Notes under the pieces: generated by a model
Databases searched by the model: none
What the model saw: only the letters and a program-made list of their open reading frames with translations
What the model was told of the DNA's origin: nothing
Made by a program: the position numbers and the translations under genes
From: Sphingobacterium lactis
GTDB taxonomy: Bacteria > Bacteroidota > Bacteroidia > Sphingobacteriales > Sphingobacteriaceae
Length of the DNA stretch: 64,000 nucleotides
Direction: 5' to 3'
Assembly: GCF_011046555.1 (NCBI RefSeq)
Contig: NZ_CP049246.1
Location: forward strand, 2,914,001 to 2,978,000
Shown here: positions 35,701 through 43,949 of the stretch, one piece after another
How the letters are laid out: every line of letters starts with the position of its first letter
Position numbering within the stretch: position 1 is the stretch's first letter

Positions 35701-35978
35701 TTCTGCAATTCGAAATTACCCTGTTCATCGGTTGTGGTGGCTTGAGTGGTCCCCTTAACCGTAACGGTTACCCCAGCAATTGGCTGACCTGAGGCGACAT
35801 CCTTTACAGAACCCCGAACAGTAATTTGATTTTGCCAATACGATGCAGCTTCATGTGCATGTACTGCAGAATGGGCGTATGTCTGCGAGGCGGCGATACT
35901 GCACAAAAGACAGAATCCCCCCAGCCGAAGCATGCTCGTCCCACTCTTTCCTTTGAAAAGATGGTGGCTTTTAAACAT
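32742..35978 (-). CDS. SusC/RagA TonB-dependent outer-membrane transporter
   Basis: A 1078-residue transporter. A signal peptide (about 1-36) and a His/Ala-rich segment are followed by a carboxypeptidase D-like beta-sandwich (about 53-130). The TonB-linked plug begins EVVVVGYGTQKKATVTGAV and continues LSNAMAGRVPGV, SGLRIRGTNTLG and SVLKDASAAIYGARAANGV. The 22-strand barrel ends GHYYPQARLLNTGLMVSF. It works with the SusD partner that follows after 11 bases to import a nutrient powered by TonB. The operon is simple: SusC-SusD, then a terminator. Confidence 0.97.
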   Translation of the reverse strand: MFKSHHLFKGKSGTSMLRLGGFCLLCSIAASQTYAHSAVHAHEAASYWQNQITVRGSVKDVASGQPIAGVTVTVKGTTQATTTDEQGNFELQNVPGSATLVFTSVGLQAKEVAVSNQTSIQVDMMTSEDNIDEVVVVGYGTQKKATVTGAVAAVKGDELKKSPAINLSNAMAGRVPGVVATNGSGEPGYDGSGLRIRGTNTLGDSGPLIVIDGIPARAGGLDRLNPADIENISVLKDASAAIYGARAANGVVLVTTKRGKTGKPLLSYTFNQGFSQPTVIPKLANASQYAEMRNELQIFTLNPDEWKPALDAFNTTGIYKKKDGENLEAFFDLEDRRLFADGSDPWGHPNTDWYADALKTWSPQQKHNLQLDGGSEDFKYLLSIGHQDQDGYYKNSATGYKQYDIRVNLDANINKYVKTQFGILGRQENRNFPTKGAGTIFRMLMRGNPTMPAYWPNGMPGPDIENGENPVVIATNATGYNRDKRYYFQTNGQVEIQIPGVEGLKVTGNAAVDKYVRNSKLWEIPWYLYTWQNNAMEDDGVTPKLTAGRRGPADPRLTQSNEDQMNILMGAIASYDKVFGDHTINILAGVNRETIRNDNFSAFRRYFISTEIDYLFAGGDAEKNADGSAWERARLNYFGRANYNYKNKYIAELLWRYDGSYMFPENSRYGFFPGAMLGWVVSEENFWKESVPFVNYFKIRASYGQMGNDNVYYDGALQEYQYFSTYGFGTYIINDEMVKSLYERRVPNMFITWEVANNYNLGFDFQFMGGKMNAEIDVFKNSRESILWRRDASVPQSTGMTLPSENIGKVDNSGFDFNVGYRETFGELGFSASVNGGYAKNKIVFWDEAPGAPEYQKSTGRPINAGLYYIYDGVFRDQAEIDANTINYDDITSQLKPGDMKYQDYDGDGKITPNDRVRRDKNSVPTFQGGLNLGFTYKGFDLSVLFQGATGGEVRIGTDESGSIGNFLLDFYEDRWTIDNPSSEHPRITDRSNQYYSYNNTYWLKNTNYIRLKTLELGYNFNSDWTKKVGISSARLFVSGQNLLTFSKMKVFDPEGTNALGHYYPQARLLNTGLMVSF

Positions 35979-36349
35979 TGAATTTAGGCGTTTAAGTTTA
36001 TATAGATTTATGTTTAGTTATCCTAATATAGAGAAAAGTATCCTTAGACCAAATGGTTTTTAAAAGTATTTTAATATTAGCCAATTTTCAAGCAGGCAAA
36101 AATACTTTTCATTTTTTCATAATATCCCAATGAAATCCGCAAAAACAGAAATTTTGCATGTTCAAACGTGAATTTCTTAAAAATAATGTAATTAACAAAA
36201 ATATTACACAACCTTAACCAAAACCGATAGCAAATTTTTATTCCTATTAAGATATTTATTGTCAAAAGTTTATAACTTCAAGATGTCAATAAAATGGTGT
36301 AAATTATTAATTTTAACCATAAAGAAATAGACTAACCAAATCAAATTAT
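35979..36349. other. Divergent intergenic region, no gene
   Basis: This 371-bp, very AT-rich region carries the promoter of susC (leftward) and of the small membrane protein (rightward). I see no coding frame of substance. A TACTTTTC box near 36033 (minus strand) weakly resembles a -7 element. Confidence 0.5.
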
Positions 36350-36538
36350 ATGAAAGCTATTTTTCTAACCAGTATGACTTTTATGTTTTCATTAGGGACA
36401 ACAGTCTTCATTTCGAAGAATGCCTATCAATTATCTGTCGATTACATCTTATTTTTTGCAGCCCTTTTCACCTCCATTTTTTACCTTATCGCAATCAAAA
36501 AAAGAAGGAAAAAAGAAAGACCGTCTTTCTACAAATAA
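36350..36538 (+). CDS. Small two-helix membrane protein, unknown function
   Basis: A 62-residue protein. Two hydrophobic helices (about 3-22 and 31-49) are separated by a short polar turn, then a strongly basic tail (KKRRKKERP), which would be cytoplasmic. It has its own terminator just downstream. No family is recognised. Coding status is supported by the membrane pattern and terminator, but the gene is isolated. Confidence 0.55.
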   Translation: MKAIFLTSMTFMFSLGTTVFISKNAYQLSVDYILFFAALFTSIFYLIAIKKRRKKERPSFYK

Positions 36539-36539
36539 A

Positions 36540-36569
36540 AAAAGCCACTTTCTTTCAAAAGCGGCTTTT
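36540..36569. terminator. Bidirectional terminator
   Basis: AAAAGCC-A-CTTT pairs with AAAG-C-GGCTTTT with one mismatch, flanked by A/T runs, between converging genes. Confidence 0.65.
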
Positions 36570-36586
36570 CCAATAAGCTATTCGCG

Positions 36587-37327
36587 TTACTGCAATACTT
36601 CCTTGAGGAAAAGAAGGGTATGTTGCCAAGCGCGCTTGGCCATCGTGGGATTGTAGTCAGCGGATGCCGGATTCGTAAAGGTATGTTTGGCATTGGCATA
36701 GGTAATAATCTGCCAATCGGCTTTACCTTCGTCCATTTCCTTAACCAAACTCTCCAGGTGCTCCGGTCGCACACTTTCGTCCTGTGCAGGATGTTCCACC
36801 AGTATTTTGGTTTTTAATGGGGAATTCGTTCGGTCAGCAGCTTTAGCAAGGCCACCATGGATACATACCACACCGGTCACATCCAAGCCACCACGTGCCG
36901 CCTCCAACGCGCCGGTTCCACCAAAGCAATACCCAATTACGGCCACCTTCGTTGCCCCTAATTTCTTCACTTCATCCAGCGCCGCCTGAATCCTACGTTG
37001 ATAGGCTTTGTAGTCGTTTTTATAGGTGCTCGATGCTTTTGCTGCTGCAGCATTATCAGCAGGAACATTCCCTTCCCCATAGATATCGGCTATAAAAGCA
37101 ATATAGCCTTGCTTCTCCAGATCCAGTGCAGCATCCTTTGCTTCCTGATCGATGCCTTTCCATGCTGGCAAGATCACGACGGCAGGCCTGTCGCTGCCCG
37201 CATTGGATGTCACCAGTCCTTTTAATTTCTGGTCGCCCTCTTGGTAAGGGACTTCTTTTAAATCTTGTCCACTCGCTGTTGATCCAGCAAATAAAGCAAA
37301 GGCCAATAGTATTCCTGATACGTTCAT
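36587..37327 (-). CDS. Secreted dienelactone hydrolase-family protein
   Basis: A 246-residue protein with a signal peptide (about 1-20, ending ASGQ). The alpha/beta hydrolase fold has nucleophile Cys134 in GYCFGG, the cysteine of dienelactone hydrolases, and a C-terminal His in NAKHTFTNP. The export signal makes it different from the cytoplasmic chlorocatechol enzymes, so the real substrate is probably another ester or lactone. It is the last gene of a four-gene operon (40352 to 36587). Confidence 0.85.
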   Translation of the reverse strand: MNVSGILLAFALFAGSTASGQDLKEVPYQEGDQKLKGLVTSNAGSDRPAVVILPAWKGIDQEAKDAALDLEKQGYIAFIADIYGEGNVPADNAAAAKASSTYKNDYKAYQRRIQAALDEVKKLGATKVAVIGYCFGGTGALEAARGGLDVTGVVCIHGGLAKAADRTNSPLKTKILVEHPAQDESVRPEHLESLVKEMDEGKADWQIITYANAKHTFTNPASADYNPTMAKRAWQHTLLFLKEVLQ

Positions 37328-37338
37328 ATTGATTTGAA

Positions 37339-38364
37339 TTAGTTCATTTCTTTCTTTAAAAATTCCAATACTGGTGGCATAAACCGCTCAAATGCTTCGA
37401 TATGTGGGAGGTGCCCCACATTTTCCAATTCCACCAATGCAGCACCTGGAATTTTCTTTTGCGTTTCTTTACCCAGCTCCTGATATTGACCCATCTTTGC
37501 GCGAACTTTCGGATCAGCCACCCGATCTTTACCGATGGCAGTCCGATCACGCGTCCCGATCACCAATAAGGTGGGAACGGATAAATGCTCAAATTCGTAT
37601 AGCACCGGCTGGGTGAAGATCATATCCGATGTTTGGGCATTATTCCAGGCAACGCGAGGATAATCCGGATGATTGACCCAACCCGTTAATAGGTACACCC
37701 ATTCATCGTATGCCGCCTTCCATTGGTTGTCATAATAAAACTCCATTTGGTATTTCTTCGTAGAAGCATAGTCCGCCTTCAATTCGCTGGCATAGTTTTT
37801 ATCAATAGGTTGATAAGGGGCATAGAGCTTCCAATCTTCAAGTCCAATCGGATTTTCCAAAATGAGCTTTTTTACCTTCTCGGGGTACATCAGCGCGTAG
37901 CGGGTTGCCAACATGCCACCCATGGAATGACCCAATACATGAATTTCCGACAACTGCACATGGCTTAGCAGCGCATCCGTATTCATGGCCAGCTGCTGGA
38001 AAGTAAACTGGTATTGCGCAGGTTTTGATGATTTCCCGAAACCAATCTGATCCGGAACAATCACCCGATACCCCGCATCCGTCAGTGCATCCACAGTGGT
38101 CTTCCAGTAGGCACCGTTAAAATTCTTGCCATGAAGAAGCAGGACAGCCTCACCGTTGGGATTCTGTTTGGGTTTAATATCCATGTAGTACATGTACAGG
38201 TCTTTTCCCTGGTTGTTGGGCAGCAGTAAACTGTCCACGGGGAATGGATAGGTGTAGTTTGAAAGCTGTATATCCAAGACGGGGCGATTCTCCTGTGCGT
38301 GTAGTGTTGTGAGGCTCAAAAATCCCAACAGGGTTAATCCTACAATTTTCCGTAGTGCATCCAT
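37339..38364 (-). CDS. Secreted alpha/beta hydrolase
   Basis: A 341-residue protein with a signal peptide (about 1-23, ending LHAQ). Motifs include the oxyanion region LLLHGKNFNGAYWKT, the nucleophile GHSMGG with Ser, a late Asp region TLLVIGTRDRTA and the final His in NVGHLPHIEA, giving a full triad. It belongs to the Abhydrolase_1 family (esterase, epoxide hydrolase or haloalkane dehalogenase type). It starts 9 bases after the oxidoreductase gene upstream and precedes a second secreted hydrolase by 11 bases. Confidence 0.85.
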   Translation of the reverse strand: MDALRKIVGLTLLGFLSLTTLHAQENRPVLDIQLSNYTYPFPVDSLLLPNNQGKDLYMYYMDIKPKQNPNGEAVLLLHGKNFNGAYWKTTVDALTDAGYRVIVPDQIGFGKSSKPAQYQFTFQQLAMNTDALLSHVQLSEIHVLGHSMGGMLATRYALMYPEKVKKLILENPIGLEDWKLYAPYQPIDKNYASELKADYASTKKYQMEFYYDNQWKAAYDEWVYLLTGWVNHPDYPRVAWNNAQTSDMIFTQPVLYEFEHLSVPTLLVIGTRDRTAIGKDRVADPKVRAKMGQYQELGKETQKKIPGAALVELENVGHLPHIEAFERFMPPVLEFLKKEMN

Positions 38365-38373
38365 ATCATTTGC

Positions 38374-39228
38374 TTACTGTTTATCTTTTAAAAAAGGAAT
38401 AATGCTCATGACATCATCTTTGGCAAATCCAGCATTCTTAGCCCCTTGATAGGTGTCGACCAATATTTCCGAAAAGGGAAAATTTGCTCCAGCATCCAGT
38501 GCTAATTTCACATCCTTCAACATCAGATCAACGGAAAATGCCGCAGGGTATTCATCTTCAATGATCAACGGTGTTTTCACACGTGAAGCGCCGCTTCCAC
38601 TGGCGCTATCGTTGATGATGGCCATCATATCCTTCCTGGAAATGCCCATATTCTCCGCAAAAAGCACCGTTTCCGCCATCCCTTGATAAAGAATGGAAAG
38701 GTAATAATTGATGCACAGCTTGGCAGCAACCCCGTTGCCATTCGGCCCCAGGTATTTGACATCCTTCCCCATGATTTGCAAGTAGGGCAATATACGCTGT
38801 TCATCTTCCTGATCTGCACCGACCATAAAGATCAATGTCCCTTCCTTGGCCGGCTGGGTACTTCCCGCAACGGGCGCATCGACAAATTTAGCGCCTTGCT
38901 CCAAACACATGGTCGAGATCACCTTAGATGCCTCTTGGGATACCGTACTCATGTCAACAAATAATTTACCAGAGATATCCATGGAAAGAATAGACTCATA
39001 TACCGCATGCACGGCATCATCATTACTCAACATGGTGAAGATGATATCCGAATGGTCCACCAAACTCACAAGATCATTGCACGGTGTGCTATTGGCGGCA
39101 AAATCTGCCATTTTCTCCGGCGTTCTGTTATAGACATAGAGGTCCACTCCTGCCTTCTCCAGGTTCTTGGCCATCGGTTTCCCCATGTTGCCAAGACCAA
39201 TAAATCCAATTTTATCCTTATAATCCAT
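38374..39228 (-). CDS. NAD(P)-dependent beta-hydroxyacid dehydrogenase family enzyme
   Basis: A 284-residue cytoplasmic oxidoreductase. The nucleotide-binding motif GFIGLGNMGKPMA lies at residues 8-20. The substrate-binding signature FVDAPVAGSTQPAKEG and the catalytic-lysine helix GNGVAAKLCINYY are those of 3-hydroxyisobutyrate/tartronate-semialdehyde reductases and related glyoxylate/succinic semialdehyde reductases. The exact substrate is unknown. Its neighbours (an aldo/keto reductase and two hydrolases) suggest a small catabolic or detoxifying pathway. Confidence 0.9.
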   Translation of the reverse strand: MDYKDKIGFIGLGNMGKPMAKNLEKAGVDLYVYNRTPEKMADFAANSTPCNDLVSLVDHSDIIFTMLSNDDAVHAVYESILSMDISGKLFVDMSTVSQEASKVISTMCLEQGAKFVDAPVAGSTQPAKEGTLIFMVGADQEDEQRILPYLQIMGKDVKYLGPNGNGVAAKLCINYYLSILYQGMAETVLFAENMGISRKDMMAIINDSASGSGASRVKTPLIIEDEYPAAFSVDLMLKDVKLALDAGANFPFSEILVDTYQGAKNAGFAKDDVMSIIPFLKDKQ

Positions 39229-39236
39229 ACGGCAAT

Positions 39237-40352
39237 TTACGCATTTGGAACGGGAGCATTGGCAGCGATTAATTTTTCTGCTTTCAGTTCTTCCCAGAAT
39301 CCATTAGGAATCTTCGCTTCGAAAGATGCCGCATTGGCTGTAGCCTGCTCAGCAGAGCTTGCTCCGGGGATGACAGCCGAAACGACATCGGGTGCTGCAG
39401 AAAATTGCAAAGCAGCTGTCCGCAGATCTACCTGATGGTTGTCGGCCACCTTACGAAGGGCCACCAATTTCTCGGCTGCAAAATCAGGAATCGTTTTCCC
39501 ATAAAGATACCTGCCCTTACCGGCAAGGAAACCCGCGCATAACGGTGCCCCTACCACAATAGATATCCCCTTTTCGGCCACCTTCGGAAATACCTGATTC
39601 AGGTCGTCCTCATGAACAATCAATGAATATTGACAGGCAGATAGAAAGATATCCGGATCCGCGACTTCCATTGCCTTCAGCATCGGCTCAATGGTATTGA
39701 CACCCAATCCCCATCCTTTGATGAGCCCCTCTTCACGCATCTTTGTCAATTCCACGAACGCACCATTTTTCGCTTCCTCAAAATATTTGAGCCATTCTTT
39801 GCCCATATCGCCGTTATCCGGCGACAGGTCATGAACAAAGACGATATCCAACGATCCGATACCCAAGCGTTGCAGGCTATCTTCCACGCTCTTCCGCGCT
39901 CCGGCAGCACTATAGTCGTAGGTGTAGGACGCATTCATCTGCCCACCCCATTGCAAACCTGGCTTTTTGAAGTTGTCCTCAGGGTGCAACAATCGACCTA
40001 TCTTGGTGGATATCGTATAGTCTTCCCTATTTTTATCTTTCAGGTAAAGGCCCATTCGGCGCTCACTGATGCCCAAGCCATACCATGGTGAAGTATCATA
40101 ATAGCGTACTCCCGCCTGCCAGGCTGCATCCATTGCTTCCAAACTCGGTATATCTTTGTTATCCTTTGCGAAACCATTACCAATCGCAACACCACCAAAT
40201 CCACTAAGGGTTAAGGGTCTGAATTTTTTTCCTTGATCTGTCATATTTTTCTGCATGTTATGTGTTTCTGCTGATGCATGACCCAGGGTACCTGCCGTAA
40301 CAAGGGCACCGGATAGCATCAAGCTATTCGTGATAAATTTCCTTCTGTCCAT
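39237..40352 (-). CDS. Aldo/keto reductase with twin-arginine-type leader
   Basis: A 371-residue protein from ATG 40352; the frame is open to 40412 but ATG 40352 gives a clean start. The leader (MDRRKFITNS, then a hydrophobic stretch ending HASAE) resembles a Tat signal, so it may be exported. The AKR barrel has Asp and Tyr catalytic residues in YYDTSPWYG, the catalytic His region IVFVHDLSP and cofactor-site residues near VIPGASS. It is the first gene of a four-gene operon and probably acts on an aldehyde or ketone. Tat-exported members occur widely in Bacteroidota. Confidence 0.87.
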   Translation of the reverse strand: MDRRKFITNSLMLSGALVTAGTLGHASAETHNMQKNMTDQGKKFRPLTLSGFGGVAIGNGFAKDNKDIPSLEAMDAAWQAGVRYYDTSPWYGLGISERRMGLYLKDKNREDYTISTKIGRLLHPEDNFKKPGLQWGGQMNASYTYDYSAAGARKSVEDSLQRLGIGSLDIVFVHDLSPDNGDMGKEWLKYFEEAKNGAFVELTKMREEGLIKGWGLGVNTIEPMLKAMEVADPDIFLSACQYSLIVHEDDLNQVFPKVAEKGISIVVGAPLCAGFLAGKGRYLYGKTIPDFAAEKLVALRKVADNHQVDLRTAALQFSAAPDVVSAVIPGASSAEQATANAASFEAKIPNGFWEELKAEKLIAANAPVPNA

Positions 40353-40530
40353 ATTTAGCTTTTCTAGGTTGTATCTAGTTATTGAACAGAAAAGAAGCCC
40401 TTTTGTTGACATTTTCTCGCTTTTTTACATAAATGTAATTTTGTAGAAAACCAAGGAAATTTGCATTATTTCACCATTTCATACGATAATCAATGGAATA
40501 CGGAAGAAATAACTTCCGCAAATGCTGCTA

Positions 40531-40641
40531 GACCTTGTCCGAGGTGAGAGCGTACTGAGAGCGTACTGAGAGCGTGTCTATAGGCACGCTCTCACCTCGG
40601 TAGAACTCCGCACGCACCACGGACGCACCTCAGACAAGGTC
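40531..40641. repeat. Nested inverted-repeat element with 11-bp tandem core
   Basis: Outer arms GACCTTGTC (40531-40539) and GACAAGGTC (40633-40641). Inner 15-bp arms CCGAGGTGAGAGCGT (40539-40553) and ACGCTCTCACCTCGG (40586-40600). Between them TGAGAGCGTAC is repeated twice and then as TGAGAGCGTGT. The whole can fold into one long stem. Confidence 0.75.
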
Positions 40642-40951
40642 CAGGCACAGGTAAGCCAATATTCACCAATCAAAATGAAAATCAATTTGCTAAAGAAACC
40701 ATTGGACTTTTAAAGAAATGGAAAGTTGAGAGCGTGTCAGGGATTTGTTTTTGGCAATAAAGACAACAAGTATTTATGAATACGATAAAAATTGGGGAAT
40801 TTAGGCTGATGTGGAGATTTTATCAGCACGCTGATTAAATATATACATTTTTCTTCGAAAGACAAAAATTTTACAGGCTATCTATCCCATTTTTTAAAAA
40901 AATCGCAAACCCTTTCCGATGATAATTCATTTTGAAAACAGCAAAGAAAGA

Positions 40952-40974
40952 CCCCAAATTGATTGCACTTGGGG
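40952..40974 (-). terminator. Terminator of the DUF1801/YdeI-like gene
   Basis: CCCCAA and TTGGGG form the stem, and a T-rich stretch follows on the minus strand. Confidence 0.6.
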
Positions 40975-41000
40975 CCAATGCTTACCAATACTGTTGTAGA

Positions 41001-41939
41001 TTAGCGCTTATATTTATCATGCAGACCCTTACCTTCCAAGATCATGGGCTTTATTTTATCAATTCGAGCCAACTTGGTTTTTTCCTGTTTGGCTTCCTCA
41101 ATATGTTCTATATAATCCTTTTGCTTACCTGGCGTTAATTTCTGGAAAGCGTGGGCAAATTGGACATCGTTATCCAGCGCCTCCTTCAGCAGTCCTTCAA
41201 CTTTTTTAGGGCTCGCCTTTTCGGGTTTGATTTCCTTACCGTCCCGTATCGTCTGCACAGATTCCTCGATGTAATTCAGGATCTGTTGTTCATCCATTTG
41301 CTTGACATCCGTGAAGCGCCACTGCCTGAGTGATTTCGTTTTCCCTTCAGAAGCAGTGATCAATACCTCCAATGAATCCGTTAAAAAGACACCGTTATAA
41401 AACCAAAGGCTGAAAAAATCTTTGAAACCACCCCACCCGATCACATTTTTTCCAGAGAAGGTGTACACATTGGCACCCCATTTTATTTCTTTTTTCAGTG
41501 GAGAAGTTGTTTTTAGGATAAGCTGCGCCATAAATTCTTCACATGCTTCCCATTGTGGGTATTTGGTTTCCCAGCTTGGATTTTTCTTGTCCTGTAACAT
41601 CTCCACATTGAACAGGACCATATCGGTAATTAGTTTTTTGGGAATGGGTTTATCCAGAGGAAGCTGAACCGCCCCCTTGGACGTTTTGTAGTCCTTTAAC
41701 TCCTGAGCGAACTTATCGATGGCTTCCACACCGGGATAAACGCCGATATGATGCTTGAACATGGCAAAATGAATCAGATTACCGTTATAACGGAAGGTTG
41801 GCATTCGGTAATTGATGGTTTCTTTGGCTTCCTTTGGGGCAGCTTTGCGGATGATCTCGCGCAACTCATCCAAGCGTTGGCGAAGTTCGCCATCATAGCC
41901 CGCAATATATTCATCAATTGTCGTAAAGGTTGTTTCCAT
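41001..41939 (-). CDS. DUF1801 plus YdeI/OmdA-like protein
   Basis: A 312-residue soluble protein. The N-terminal segment (about 1-115: DELREIIRKAAPKEAKETINYRMPTF, then NLIHFAMFKHHIGVYP) is a DUF1801 domain as in the iron chaperone group. A second DUF1801-like segment (about 120-225) holds KWGANVYTFSGKNVIGWGGFKDFFSLWFYNG. The C-terminal third (about 230-312: LLKEALDNDVQFAHAFQKLTPGKQKDYIEHIEEAKQ split by short turns) is the OmdA/YdeI bacteriocin-protection domain. Function is poorly defined for all three. Another DUF1801 gene lies at 44799. Confidence 0.82.
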   Translation of the reverse strand: METTFTTIDEYIAGYDGELRQRLDELREIIRKAAPKEAKETINYRMPTFRYNGNLIHFAMFKHHIGVYPGVEAIDKFAQELKDYKTSKGAVQLPLDKPIPKKLITDMVLFNVEMLQDKKNPSWETKYPQWEACEEFMAQLILKTTSPLKKEIKWGANVYTFSGKNVIGWGGFKDFFSLWFYNGVFLTDSLEVLITASEGKTKSLRQWRFTDVKQMDEQQILNYIEESVQTIRDGKEIKPEKASPKKVEGLLKEALDNDVQFAHAFQKLTPGKQKDYIEHIEEAKQEKTKLARIDKIKPMILEGKGLHDKYKR

Positions 41940-41949
41940 AGGTAAGGAG

Positions 41950-42420
41950 TTATTCAGGTTTCATAAAATCGAACGCTCCTTTTCGCAGATTGATTCCGTA
42001 TTCAAGACTCGCTTTCAGGCTGGCCAGGAAATTAGCCCAGCCTTCGGTCTGACCAATCGCTTGCTTGATACCATCATCATCTTTGGGCATAAAACTTTCC
42101 TTCACGCGCACGACAGTGAAATTCTGGTGGAAAGCTTCCAGGAAGATCTCAACGACCATTCCTTCCTCGCCTCCACTCCAATCAAAGGATATATAATCGT
42201 ATGCGCGGATAAATTTACCGGTTACAGGGAAGATATCTTCAAATTCCGGAAATTTCCACGCAACCGTCACCCCGTCTTCCAACCGTCCACTGGAACTTTC
42301 CAAAAAATAGTTGCTCATTTTTTCCGGGTCAACGATCGCTTCAAAAACCTCTTCTATAGGTTTCAGGATTTGTATGGAGGCTCGTGCACTTAAATATTGA
42401 TTCGTTGGGTCCATTGACAT
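41950..42420 (-). CDS. SRPBCC (AHSA1-like) ligand-binding-fold protein
   Basis: A 156-residue START/Bet-v1-like protein. The opening strand (SARASIQILKPIEEVFEAI) and a central GVTVAWKFPEFEDIFPVTGKF, then IEVL-type strands (MVVEIFLEAFHQNFTVVRVKE), are the AHSA1 pattern; the last helix is QTEGWANFLASLKASLEYG. It starts 10 bases before the DUF1801/YdeI gene, and both are on the same strand. It is the first of several SRPBCC genes in this island. The ligand is unknown. Confidence 0.82.
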   Translation of the reverse strand: MSMDPTNQYLSARASIQILKPIEEVFEAIVDPEKMSNYFLESSSGRLEDGVTVAWKFPEFEDIFPVTGKFIRAYDYISFDWSGGEEGMVVEIFLEAFHQNFTVVRVKESFMPKDDDGIKQAIGQTEGWANFLASLKASLEYGINLRKGAFDFMKPE

Positions 42421-42597
42421 AGCAGTTTGTTTAGTTGTTACCTATCTAAGTTAAGAAGTAATTTGTTTAAACGTTTCGATTCCTTTAATTTTATTCCGCT
42501 TGATTTTGAAGAAATTAACCACACACGCCACCCTGTTTCGCTTAATTTTATGTAGATAAACAGCAATATCTTCCCATAAAATGAATAAATTCAATAG

Positions 42598-43455
42598 ATG
42601 AAAGATAAAATTATACAGGCTGGACAGGTTCAGTTGTTCACGCAATCCTTCGGCAGACCGGAAGATCCACAAATCCTTTTGATTGCCGGCGCCACGGTTT
42701 CCATGCTGTTCTGGGAGGCGGAATTCTGTGAGGCCTTGGCCGAAAAAGGATATTTTGTTATCCGATATGATTTCCGTGATACCGGACAGTCAACGACCTA
42801 TCCGGCCGGTGAGCTCCATTACGGTTTGGAAGACCTGAGCATGGACATCCTGCATATACTGGATAGTTACGGCATAGAAAAGGCCCATCTCCTCGGTATT
42901 TCCCTCGGAGGCATGCTGGCACAGATCACTGCCATTACCCATCCCGAACGTGTAGCATCCCTTACCCTATTTGCCACCATGCCTTGGGCAGACAGTCCCA
43001 TTCCGGTACCCGAAATGGATCCTTCCATTTTGGAATTCCATGCGGCAGGTGCGCAGGTCAATTGGAACAATGAAGAACAGGTCGTCGAGCATATGCTGAA
43101 GGGATCACGGTTAATGTCGGGGAATAAACCATTGGATGAAGACCGCGCAGAACGCTATATCCGTGAATCATTCCATCGAGCGATCCATTTCCCGAGTCAG
43201 TTCAATCATGCCCAGTTATCGGGTGCTGAATCCACCTACAACCAAATACAGAAAATAAAGGCTCCCGTTTTGGTCATACATGGCAGTGACGACAAAATCT
43301 GTCATTTTCATAATGCTCTTGCCTTAATGCAACTGTTGAAACCAAAAAACCTGGTCGTTCTGGAGGGCACCGGACATGAACTCCATGCGCAGGATTATGA
43401 CCAGATTATTGCTGCGGTGGACAGATTGATTCAGGCGAGCAAACAAATGGGCTAA
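42598..43455 (+). CDS. Alpha/beta hydrolase (RdmC-like family)
   Basis: A 285-residue cytoplasmic hydrolase. Oxyanion loop ILLIAGATVSMLFWE, the DTGQST segment, nucleophile GISLGG with Ser, acid VIHGSDDKICHF and the final His in GTGHELH give a full triad. The organisation matches the aclacinomycin methylesterase-like/TAP-type group, although the substrate cannot be assigned. A convincing -7 box is not visible upstream. It is followed by a palindrome-containing promoter at 43459-43503. Confidence 0.85.
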   Translation: MKDKIIQAGQVQLFTQSFGRPEDPQILLIAGATVSMLFWEAEFCEALAEKGYFVIRYDFRDTGQSTTYPAGELHYGLEDLSMDILHILDSYGIEKAHLLGISLGGMLAQITAITHPERVASLTLFATMPWADSPIPVPEMDPSILEFHAAGAQVNWNNEEQVVEHMLKGSRLMSGNKPLDEDRAERYIRESFHRAIHFPSQFNHAQLSGAESTYNQIQKIKAPVLVIHGSDDKICHFHNALALMQLLKPKNLVVLEGTGHELHAQDYDQIIAAVDRLIQASKQMG

Positions 43456-43458
43456 TTT

Positions 43459-43503
43459 CTTGTCCTATGACAAGTGGATTTCCGCTGGACGTCTTTACAT
43501 TTG
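43459..43503 (+). promoter_or_regulatory. Palindrome plus -7 box upstream of an SRPBCC operon
   Basis: CTTGTC-CTAT-GACAAG (43459-43474) is a perfect 6-bp inverted repeat. The -7 box TACATTTG (43496-43503) begins 37 bases after the palindrome starts. The same arrangement occurs at 46801-46845. Confidence 0.7.
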
Positions 43504-43521
43504 ATAAGTAAAACACGAATT

Positions 43522-43938
43522 ATGACAAAGAAAAGAATTCAGATCGACACCTCGATCAATGCTCCCGTAACGCAAGTTTGGGATGCCTACAATACCCCTG
43601 AAGATATTAAAATGTGGAACCATGCTTCCGATGATTGGGAATGTCCATCCTCAGAAAATGATCTCCGTGTTGGCGGGAAATTCAAGAATAAGATGGCTGC
43701 CAAAGACGGGAGTTTCTCCTTTGATTTCGAAGGTACCTATACGGAAGTAACGCCAAATAAAAGCATCTCGTATGTATTGGGAGATGAACGTCAGGCGGAT
43801 ATAACTTTTCAGGAAGAGGCCGGTAAAACCAACATGAACATTGTTTTTGACGCGGATGATACTCATGACGCTGAAATGCAACGCTCCGGATGGCAATCCA
43901 TTCTGGACAATTTCCGCAAACATGTAGAATCCAAATAA
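43522..43938 (+). CDS. SRPBCC (AHSA1-like) protein
   Basis: A 138-residue protein from ATG 43522 (the frame is open to 43474, but that would place the start inside the promoter). The opening strand is IQIDTSINAPVTQVWDAYN and is followed by PEDIKMWNHA, GGKFKNKM, FDFEGTYTEVTPNKSISYVL and a C-terminal GWQSILDNFRKHVE helix. This is a standard AHSA1/START fold. It leads a run of five closely spaced genes. Function is unknown; small hydrophobic ligand binding is typical for the fold. Confidence 0.85.
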   Translation: MTKKRIQIDTSINAPVTQVWDAYNTPEDIKMWNHASDDWECPSSENDLRVGGKFKNKMAAKDGSFSFDFEGTYTEVTPNKSISYVLGDERQADITFQEEAGKTNMNIVFDADDTHDAEMQRSGWQSILDNFRKHVESK

Positions 43939-43949
43939 GTAAAGGATCC

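Larger units (their letters stand above)
40353..41000. other. Intergenic region with a nested palindromic element
   Basis: 648 bp without a supported gene. It contains the repeat element at 40531-40641, a further TGAGAGCGTGTC copy at 40727-40738, and the terminator of the 41001 gene. Confidence 0.6.
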
